This document shows, one piece after another, positions 1 to 5,423 of a stretch of DNA of 5,423 nt. The notes under the pieces were generated by a model that was not told where the DNA came from, did no database searches, and saw only the letters and a program-made list of their open reading frames with translations. This DNA is from Globobulimina sp. (taxonomy: Eukaryota; Foraminifera; Rotaliida), in NCBI GenBank assembly GCA_003354225.1, contig PIVH01000581.1, positions 1-5,423 on the forward strand. Reading direction: 5' to 3'. Positions within the stretch are counted from its first letter, which is position 1. Each line of letters starts with the position of its first letter. The position numbers and the translations under genes were made by a program.

Positions 1-1
1 A

Positions 2-211
2 TTCTTTAACAACGTCATTGAGCAAGAAGATCAGGCAGATATCTCAGGATTCTTTAACGACGAAGAGCAAGCAGAGTCAGATCTCGCAGCATTCTTAATT
101 GAGGATGAAGAGGCAGATCTCGCAGCATTCTTAATTGAGGATGAAGAGGCAGATCTCGCAGCATTCTTTAACAACGTAGTAAAAGAGGATAAAGAGGCAG
201 CGTCATATTGA
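2..211 (+). CDS. 3' end of an acidic repeat protein (partial, uncertain)
   Basis: A reading frame is open from the left edge to a TGA at 209-211, giving 69 visible residues; the start lies outside the window. The product is strongly acidic and made of imperfect repeats with the consensus D-L-A-A-F-[LF]-[IN]-[ED]-[DE]-E-[EQ]-A. Longer versions contain F-F-N-N-V plus a charged tail. Unit lengths differ by whole codons (12 or 16 residues), which suits coding DNA. No known domain is recognised, and no signal peptide or membrane segment is seen in the visible part. The opposite strand is also open over 31-246, with a Ser/Ala-rich product, so the coding strand is not proven. I prefer plus because the frame runs off the window edge and keeps a conserved A-A-F-[LF] core. 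A further repeat-like A-A-F-L-N-D lies in the same frame just after the TGA, so the stop could be recent. The gene is convergent with the large minus-strand gene. Confidence 0.4.
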   Translation, partial: FFNNVIEQEDQADISGFFNDEEQAESDLAAFLIEDEEADLAAFLIEDEEADLAAFFNNVVKEDKEAASY

Positions 212-234
212 TTGCAAGCAGCATTCCTTAACGA
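2..234. repeat. Degenerate 36-bp tandem repeat array
   Basis: Units 80-115 and 116-151 are identical over 36 bp. The unit starting at 152 repeats their first 17 bases and then diverges. Unit 38-73 is a diverged 36-bp copy, and 2-37 resembles the downstream part of the unit at 152. A partial copy, gcattccttaacga at 221-234, lies beyond the TGA. The identical neighbouring units point to recent slippage or unequal exchange, while the outer units are older. Confidence 0.85.
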
Positions 235-344
235 TTTATTCTCCAAATTATCACAAACTAACTGACTTGAACGAATATTGTTGTTTAAATAGTATTAAAT
301 ACATTAATTATTATAAAATTGCAAAACAACCAAAACATCAATGC

Positions 345-371
345 TTACTGCTCTTATTGCTCTTACTGCTT
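345..371. repeat. Three 9-bp tandem units
   Basis: The units are ttactgctc, ttattgctc and ttactgctt, in direct succession. They lie in non-coding sequence and look like simple slippage repeats with no evident function. Confidence 0.8.
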
Positions 372-386
372 TACAATTGTGTGTTC

Positions 387-392
387 AATAAA
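387..392 (+). promoter_or_regulatory. Possible poly(A) signal for the plus-strand ORF
   Basis: AATAAA lies 175 bases after the TGA of the plus-strand repeat ORF, a reasonable distance for a 3' UTR. A short near-palindrome (ccaattt, one base, aaattgg) follows at 399-413. The hexamer is common by chance in AT-rich DNA, so support is weak. Confidence 0.25.
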
Positions 393-914
393 CAACATCC
401 AATTTAAAATTGGGTTTGCCAGTTTTTTATTCTTCCTCAATGGTACGTAGTGTTGATAGGTAGAAAGAACATCCTTTTATCGCGTGTGTGAAAACCATTT
501 TGTCTCAACCTTTTCAGTCTTTGAATGATTTTAGGATATCCGGAAGGATTTCAGTTGTATGGTACATACATATGAGGCCGTCTATGTCAATGGCCATTAA
601 CTTATTATTGGTCTGTTTTTGTATCAATACCATTGGAACCTGGTTTTTGTGTTCATTTGTTGTTGTTTTTTGCGCAGTATTATGGTGATGCGTATTGTTG
701 GTAAGGATGGGAGTCATTGTAGATCATCACTTTGCACTTACAACGTGAAGAAAATACAGAAAATGCAGGAAATTAATTTGTGGCTCTAACAAAGTGACTT
801 GCGAATGTTCGGATTTTTACGCCGACGTGTTTCTAACTTGTCTAGGCTCTGATTGATCTGTTTTCATTTTGATGAAGATAAGAATTTCTACAACTTTTTA
901 GTACTCTTGTTTGG

Positions 915-942
915 AAAAAAAAATAGACCACACAAAAAAAAA
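915..942. repeat. Two A9 homopolymers
   Basis: A runs of nine occupy 915-923 and 934-942, separated by a ten-base spacer. On the minus strand they are T runs about 120-150 bases after the stop of the large gene, so they fall in its likely 3' UTR or just beyond. They are also places where base-count errors are likely. Confidence 0.7.
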
Positions 943-1062
943 GGGAGCTAAATAACTAGCAACCAATCAAAAAGAAAATAAAAAGAAATAGGAGATCTAT
1001 ATTAATAATTAATGTGCTATACACAAACAAATAAAACAAAACACGAGCATACACAAAACGGT

Positions 1063-4000
1063 TTATACACTATAAACTTCCTCTTGTTCCTTTTTAACTG
1101 TTTTTGGTTTTTTTTTACTATCTTTTTGAACTTTTTTATTATTATCATTCTCCTCATTCTCCCCATTGCTGCCTCCTTTCTTCTTATTCTTTTTATCTTT
1201 TCTTTTATCTTTATATGTGATGCCAGCTCGTAACACAACTAAACCAAACACAAGCATCGGCGCCAAACAATACACCACAATCCATGCCAAAAACAGCCAG
1301 AACAATATAAGCTTCTGAATATTAGCAGGCGTACACTCTCCGAGCGCAATATCTGGATTATTCTCATTAGTGCATCCACAGTCAATTTGCGCGTCTGATT
1401 TGTCCCAATAAGTAAACGAATGGACGGCTAAACCAAACTGAATCATCACAAGCACAACAAAAGCCACATAAAAAATTGGTCCATTAAACTTTTTAAATCG
1501 TTTCTTCCGAGACTTTAAGCGCATTTCTTTTTTTTTGGCCTTAACAGCAGCAATATATTCCTCTCGTGTTCGAAAACCAAAATCTTGCCAATCTGTCGCG
1601 GTATGAGAACGATCGTAATTCCACGAAGTGACACGATGTTCAATTTTGGCGTCGGCTAACATCGCTTGTGTGTCCTCGTGATATTTTACCATTTTGTCCT
1701 GTTCGTCGCCCCAACCAATTATGTCCGTAATTACATAGAATAATATCAACTAAATACAAATATATGATCAATAGTAATCTGTAGAATGACTAGAATATAT
1801 AAGTACAAACCTGAATAAATGTAAATATTAAAATAAAAAATGATTCAGCTGTGCTTTTATCCAATGTATGGCCGATTGCATTGTAACAGACATTGAAATC
1901 AATCATTGCGAATTGCAAAACTGAGGCTGGTAATTGGATGAATACGTAGCAAAATAATAAAAATCCCACATACACGTTATTTATCCATCGATCTATTTTG
2001 TTTTGGCCGCAAAACATTAACCAAATGATAGACACAGCGGGCGTGATGGAGGAAAATAGGAAAATTAACATCCAAATTAAAAAAAACCACCATTCCACGC
2101 CCCGCAATGACTCTTGTGACCAAAATGAGAAACAATGAATAACGATAAGCCACACCGCCACCGATACTGTCCAATATATATATTTTACGTAGATTTTGAA
2201 TGGTTCCAAATCAATTTTTGGATGTGTTTTTTCGCGAATTTTGGGATCAGTATCGAAGAAAATATAGGTATAAATATAGCCGATAATCAAAGTTAGCCAC
2301 GATAATAATAATAAAGCTTCGCCTTCGACGGACGAAATGGTTTCGACATTGCCTTTCCAGATTGGTATCAAATTCATTAAACAGCACGGAAGCTGAATGA
2401 ATAAAAAAACAATTGTGCTGATCAGCATAGTTCGAAACATTCCACCGCTTTCTCGAGTAACTCCGCCATAAAATGCCCAAGCAGCTAAGTAAAGGTTTTT
2501 GACTTTAATTTCTAGTTTCGACGTTATCTAAATATGTAAACAAACCTGCTGGCAATGCAAATGTAGGTGCAACTAATAAAAAGGTGTCATATATTACGCT
2601 CATAATAAATATAACAGCAAACAACACAGAGGCCACTGTTGTGTTATCCACTGTGACCCAGAAATAAAAGGAACGGATGGATATTATATAGATAATAAAT
2701 AAAAATATATACATCGGATAGATAGCAAAATCTCGCAAGAATTTGGTTTGCATACTTCGATAACACAATATCTGGAGCCATATCACCACAATAAATGAGA
2801 CTGTATCACCAAAACTTAATTTAACGGTATCATTAATATTTGATCCATCATCCAATACGACATATAACTGTCCAATGCATGCCGGTAATTGCAAAAACAT
2901 CACACTTCCCATGATTAAGAAAGATAGAAATGGAATCAAATCAAAATGAATGCGGTTATAATTCAAACCGAACTCACACAACACGCCAATCATTGATATG
3001 CAATCATGCAACACCCAAAACAACATAAAATACCATAAAATCGAGTATAAATTGTCAGGTTTACACTGTGCATCCTTCCAATATTTATTTGCAAACACAT
3101 AACCTCGAAATGCCAAAATTGTCACTACTACATTGCCACACATATAATAGGTAAAATAATAAAAAAAGCAGTTATTTCCTTGTAAGCCCGCACGAATAAA
3201 ATGGAAAACCAACGACAACACAACCAACGCAACGCATTCACCGACACTTATTACACCATCGGCAATGTTACACGAATCTTCTCGAACTAATAAAAATAAA
3301 ATAATCGTGGCTGGAAACTGGATCAATACCGGAATCACAGTGGTGAACATCTTAATATTTGCATATTGGTATCGCGGTTTGATATCATTTTTCATTTTCT
3401 GTTTGAAAAAGTTCAACAGCTCAACCTGAGAATCTTTGTGTTCATTCGCTCCTTTTCTCTCAATAAAAGCTCGCGGGAAACTAAGTTTGATGTAACTTAG
3501 AAACGAGATGCCGGCATAGATGACGATCCATGCTAAAAACAACCAAAATAGCAAGTACTCCAAAGACCTATTCCGCTCTCCTGCTGTCCCACAAATAACA
3601 CCGTCATAAAAATAAACTGCGAAGGAGCGGATACACAACACATAATTGGTCAAAATGACACAGGATGCGATTGGCAACGAATAGAGAAATAAACTTTGCA
3701 CTGTCTGTCCAGCACAGCATCCAAACCAAAACAACACTGACAACAAACACAAAACAGACTGTATTCCGGAGAGGATAATCATCACTAAATGTTCCCGGCT
3801 GTGGACCTCAATATTTTCGTCAGGCACACACGTCTCCAGCCGCAATAACACAAATTGCAGAACCGACGCAGTCAACGGCAACACCACAAACGACCCAGTC
3901 ACCAACAACAACACCGATAATCGTTCCATAACCTCACTCATTTGCGACTTTGCGCCATTGTACTGTCGATGATGTTGCATAATCAGGTTTTTAGCCCGAT

Positions 4001-5423
4001 CCACGCGGCCATCATCCTCCTCCTCCTCCACTTTGGGATATCCTCCAAATACATCCGTGTAATTATAGCGTTGATACGTGATTTTGCGCTTACTTTCATC
4101 CACCTTAAATACCGCCGGAGTGGATATTTTCCACTGTTCGTCCTCCACGATTTCCTTAACTTGCTCGGAATTCATCTGTAACTTCCTATTTTCCTCAGCG
4201 TTGACACTGACACTGTGCATCATAAATATAACATGATAGAGGACATAGGCAGTACCAAATACTGAGAACCAGAGCAAATTATAATTATTCGACTGGTACC
4301 ACCAACATTGCGCTTCATCGTCGTAACAGCCCCGATCCTCTATTTTGAGTATCATCGGACTGTAATAGGTCTCAAAAGAAAAATGCAGCGCCATCACTAT
4401 CAAAAACAGAAACGATGCGTAAAAATACCAATGTAATAAGGTGACGATGGGAACAGGCGGCAAATCGATAAAAATAAGCGTCAATATTAAACCTAAGATG
4501 ATGGCCAAACGTTCGTGCTTCACATCATCGGCAATGCTGTCGATGGTGAAGGCAGTGAGCGATATGAAACAAACCGCCATGATCAAAAAAACATGCTCCA
4601 ACAGATAAGGCGAGGACCTACGCTTCAATTTTAACATAATGCGCAATATATTGGTCTCCATCCTGCCACGCTTGTTATTGAACTCTGACACTGTGTTTTC
4701 CATCGACCAGCGGCCCAAATTTGTAGCATCGCCGGTGATAGTCACAAATGCGTGATCTGGCTGGCCGGGGTACGCTGGAGCTAAAGTACGGAAGTTTGTG
4801 GGTTCAATAATGATTGGAATGTCTTGACAGTCATAGGGGAAATTTTCAATTTCAAACGGTTCGAATACGCGCACCTCACAATAATAAGTTACTTCTGCCA
4901 TGTAACCAAACATTAGTTTCCTGATATGGTCCCATGGAACGTCTTTCTTTTTCGGCGATTCGCGCTCAAAATGTAAATTTTTCAATATCTCATCGCCGAA
5001 AAACGACTGCATTTCAATTAGATGTATATGTTGCTGCTGTTGCTGATCTGTGTCGTGTTTCAACATTAGAAAACATCAAAAGATATATCACAGAAATACC
5101 TCTATTCCCAATGGCGCGGTAGAAGTTGACCTCGGGCTTGAATGAAAATTGAATATCGCCGTCATTGAAGGCTCTGTTGCGTTTCTTGTTTTTCCTTCGA
5201 AACCGGTTATATTTAATATAGTCACTCTCAGACAGCATCCAATACAATTTCACAGTTAATTGTATATCGCATTCGGCATTGCCAGTCTCCCATCGTTCAG
5301 AAATTGATAAATGGTTCAACTCGCAAGAAATATAAACCACTCGGTCGGGATCAGTGTCATCCGACGGGTAACACACCACTGCTTTCATAGGCTGCAATAC
5401 CTCAATATCTTCCTTCTTTTCCT
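1063..5423 (-). CDS. Polytopic receptor: pLGIC ligand-binding domain plus tandem 4-TM modules (5' partial)
   Basis: Four exons (5423-5100, 5047-2546, 2484-1811, 1749-1063) join in one frame of 1394 visible residues ending in TAA; residue 1 is the codon at 5421-5419, and the true start lies beyond the window. Order: ligand-binding domain of the pentameric ligand-gated ion channel superfamily (about residues 18-250), pLGIC-like membrane domain (253-389), hydrophilic linker (390-482), five four-helix modules (484-628, 674-801, 811-941, 958-1100, 1108-1338), and a Lys-rich tail (1339-1394). Ordinary pLGIC subunits have four membrane helices and are usually 300-500 residues; this one has about 24 hydrophobic segments. 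The predicted site is a membrane, with the sensor domain outside the cell or in a lumen. A ligand cannot be named. Channel activity is doubtful because M2 is short. The family assignment rests on motifs read by eye, chiefly F-P-Y-D-x-Q and the M1-M3 layout. The module family is not recognised. Confidence 0.85.
1066..1233 (-). other. Lys-rich C-terminal tail (residues 1339-1394)
   Basis: After the last helix the protein ends in about 56 residues dominated by Lys, Asn, Glu and Gly, with runs such as D-K-R-K-D-K-K-N-K-K-K, ending E-E-V-Y-S-V. It is probably disordered and, by charge, cytoplasmic. The last four residues (V-Y-S-V) only loosely resemble a PDZ-binding end, and no function is claimed. 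Confidence 0.75.
1234..1987 (-). repeat. Membrane module 5 with large basic insertion (residues 1108-1338)
   Basis: Helix a is 1108-1136, with F-I-Q-L-P-A-S-V-L-Q-F. The a-b loop has Cys1141. Helix b (1156-1180) is interrupted in the DNA by intron 3. The b-c connection is enlarged to about 77 residues (1180-1256) and ends in a dense Lys/Arg run. Helix c is 1257-1281, ending A-V-H-S-F-T-Y-W. The c-d loop has Cys1290, Cys1292 and Cys1304. Helix d is 1310-1338, again with L-F-W-L-F-L-A-W-I-V. Confidence 0.7.
1750..1810 (-). other. Intron 3 (61 nt, phase 0)
   Basis: The donor is ATTCAG|GTTTGTACTT and the acceptor is TTGTATTTAG|TTGATA. Splicing joins CAG to TTG (Gln-Leu) and completes the second helix of module 5, which each separate frame leaves cut in half. 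The GTTTGT donor is shared with intron 2. Confidence 0.85.
2009..2437 (-). repeat. Membrane module 4 (residues 958-1100)
   Basis: Helix a is 958-984, with F-I-Q-L-P-C-C-L-M-N-L. Helix b is 997-1018. A basic b-c loop contains P-K-I-R-E-K-T-H-P-K. Helix c is 1037-1064, ending V-I-H-C-F-S-F-W. Helix d is 1072-1100 and begins W-W-F-F-L-I-W-M. The a-b and c-d loops both lack Cys, as in module 3. Confidence 0.65.
2485..2545 (-). other. Intron 2 (61 nt, phase 1)
   Basis: The donor is CCAGCAG|GTTTGTTTAC and the acceptor is CTTTACTTAG|CTGCTTGG. Splicing joins G to CT (Ala) and continues in frame from the end of module 3 into module 4. Reading through reaches a TAA after 13 codons. Other AG dinucleotides inside lie too close to the donor or lack a comparable pyrimidine context. 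Confidence 0.85.
2547..2939 (-). repeat. Membrane module 3 (residues 811-941)
   Basis: Helix a is 811-839, with F-L-Q-L-P-A-C-I-G-Q-L. Helix b is 856-871. Helix c is 881-907, ending S-I-R-S-F-Y-F-W. Helix d is 912-941. Both predicted outer loops lack Cys but each has an N-glycosylation sequon (N-D-T at Asn846, N-T-T at Asn909). Intron 2 lies at its end, close to the module 3/4 boundary. Confidence 0.65.
2967..3350 (-). repeat. Membrane module 2 (residues 674-801)
   Basis: Helix a is 674-695, with L-I-Q-F-P-A-T-I-I-L-F. The a-b loop has Cys700. Helix b is about 712-728. Helix c is 734-763, ending A-F-R-G-Y-V-F. The c-d loop is short, with Cys769. Helix d is 774-801, with I-L-W-Y-F-M-L-F-W-V-L. 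The order and spacing match module 1, although overall identity looks low. Confidence 0.65.
3486..3920 (-). repeat. Membrane module 1 (residues 484-628)
   Basis: Helix a is 484-510, with L-P-L-T-A-S-V-L-Q-F. The a-b loop has Cys514. Helix b is 528-553. Helix c is 559-588, ending C-I-R-S-F-A-V-Y-F. The c-d loop has Cys593 and an N-R-S sequon at Asn600. Helix d is 604-628, with L-F-W-L-F-L-A-W-I-V. The b-c turn is uncharged. A strongly basic 45-residue segment (629-673) leads to module 2 and is probably cytoplasmic. Confidence 0.7.
3924..4202 (-). other. Hydrophilic linker between pLGIC part and modules (residues 390-482)
   Basis: About 93 residues are rich in charge, with an acidic run V-E-E-E-E-D-D near 446-452 and several Lys/Arg patches, and without hydrophobic segments. 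Its size and nature recall the cytoplasmic M3-M4 loop of eukaryotic pLGICs, but it follows the fourth hydrophobic segment rather than the third. A cytoplasmic location is inferred from the downstream charge pattern. Confidence 0.6.
4203..4613 (-). other. pLGIC-like membrane domain M1-M4 (residues 253-389)
   Basis: M1 is about 253-276 and lacks the proline usually found there. M2 starts at Arg287 (H-E-R-L-A-I-I-L-G-L) and reaches the M2-M3 L-P-P-V-P at 303-307. M3 spans 306-335 and ends A-L-H-F-S-F-E-T-Y-Y. A loop with Cys348 and Cys355 follows, then an M4-like helix at 363-389. In ordinary family members about 23 residues separate the basic 0' position from the M2-M3 proline; here it is 17 if Arg287 is 0'. 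The end of M3 and the M4-like helix resemble the third and fourth helices of the downstream modules. Confidence 0.7.
4620..5370 (-). other. pLGIC extracellular ligand-binding domain (residues about 18-250)
   Basis: The first beta strands appear as V-V-Y-I-S-C-E-L-N-H-L followed by a Q-L-T-V-K-L-Y-W segment (residues about 27-62), matching the family's beta1-beta2 region. F-K-P-E-V-N-F at 94-100 fits the usual W-x-P-x-x-x-F-x-N site. The most diagnostic stretch is residues 170-182, P-F-E-I-E-N-F-P-Y-D-C-Q, which matches the beta6-beta7 'FPFD-x-Q' signature. An R-R-S-S-P-Y at 250-255 leads into M1 as expected. A basic loop (R-F-R-R-K-N-K-K-R-N-R, residues 73-83) and a five-Gln run just after intron 1 are insertions. 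The outermost N-terminus and any signal peptide are outside the window. Confidence 0.8.
5048..5099 (-). other. Intron 1 (52 nt, phase 1)
   Basis: The donor is G|GTATTTCTG and the acceptor is ACACAG|AT. A CTAAT about 20 bases before the acceptor is a good branch-site candidate. Splicing joins AGA G to AT CAG, giving Arg-Asp-Gln and linking the two halves of the ligand-binding domain in frame. Without splicing the upstream frame stops shortly after. The length is 3n+1, so retention shifts the frame. Confidence 0.85.

Larger units (their letters stand above)
212..1062. other. AT-rich intergenic region between convergent genes
   Basis: No convincing gene is seen in this 851-bp stretch. It should contain the 3' untranslated regions of the plus-strand repeat ORF on the left and of the large minus-strand gene on the right. 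Two short overlapping frames cover roughly 488-717 on opposite strands, but neither shows a recognisable domain. The sequence is rich in A and T runs. No canonical AATAAA was found on the minus strand within several hundred bases after the stop at 1063; the nearest copy seen is at 426-431. Confidence 0.6.

Noticed and set aside
80-151. CRISPR array
   Set aside because: The 36-bp units are directly adjacent without spacers and vary in whole codons; the setting is eukaryotic.
399-413. Near-palindrome ccaattt-a-aaattgg as a hairpin or terminator
   Set aside because: The one-base spacer cannot form a loop, the arms are AT-rich, and such palindromes are expected by chance here.
488-717. Overlapping short frames on both strands, one ending L-P-D-I-L-K-S-F-K-D on minus
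   Set aside because: Each is under 70 codons, overlaps the other, and shows no domain or clear splice partner. The minus frame reads plausibly but is not better than chance in this AT-rich spacer; a gene remnant cannot be excluded.
1012-1238. Short hydrophobic plus-strand frame and a minus-strand frame in another register over the gene's 3' end
   Set aside because: Both are shadows of the Lys-rich tail of the large minus-strand gene; the polypyrimidine plus strand automatically reads as Phe/Leu/Ile.
1977-2480. Minus-strand frames overlapping exon 3 in other registers
   Set aside because: They lack the repeated membrane pattern, and the register joined by introns 2 and 3 fits the modules.
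3942-5122. Plus-strand frames opposite exon 2 (3942-4181 and 4934-5122)
   Set aside because: They are antisense to clearly coding pLGIC sequence and contain no domain or consistent signal.
1063-5423. Bacterial operon of four separate minus-strand genes
   Set aside because: The breaks coincide with GT-AG introns, joins are exactly in frame, helix b of module 5 and the ligand-binding domain are split across exons, and the internal frames lack proper ATG starts.

Overview
The window is eukaryotic nuclear DNA, most likely from a unicellular, AT-rich protist with short spliceosomal introns. The main evidence is one long minus-strand gene that only makes sense when three GT-AG introns of 52, 61 and 61 nt are removed. 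The four exons then join into one continuous frame with no stop until the final TAA. The standard genetic code fits: TAA and TGA act as stops and Trp is encoded by TGG. I cannot name the species. A rhizarian such as a foraminifer is only a guess from general style.

Layout, left to right. Bases 2-211 (+) hold the 3' end of an open frame built from acidic 12- to 16-residue repeats, including two identical 36-bp units; both strands are open here, so its coding status is uncertain. Bases 212-1062 are an AT-rich intergenic stretch between convergent transcription units, with homopolymers, a small 9-bp repeat and one possible poly(A) signal. Bases 1063-5423 (-) are the main gene, whose 5' end lies beyond the right edge. 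Its visible product is 1394 residues.

The protein starts with an extracellular ligand-binding domain of the pentameric ligand-gated ion channel (pLGIC, Cys-loop receptor) superfamily, followed by a pLGIC-like membrane domain. It does not stop there. After a roughly 93-residue hydrophilic linker come five tandem copies of a four-helix membrane module, giving about 24 hydrophobic segments in total, and then a Lys-rich tail. The modules share a '[IL]Q[LF]P[AC]' motif in their first helix, an '[HR]-x-[FY]' aromatic motif at the end of the third, and a Trp/aromatic-rich fourth helix. The last two elements are also recognisable in the M3-M4 part of the pLGIC-like region.

The notable result is this architecture: a neurotransmitter-receptor-type sensor domain attached to a serially duplicated membrane domain. 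The M2 segment, which lines the pore in normal channels, looks about six residues too short. The charge pattern of the downstream loops is compatible with an extracellular sensor domain only if one segment, most simply M2, does not cross the membrane. The protein may therefore be a pLGIC-derived receptor or scaffold rather than a conventional channel. This is inference and needs structure prediction and homologue searches.
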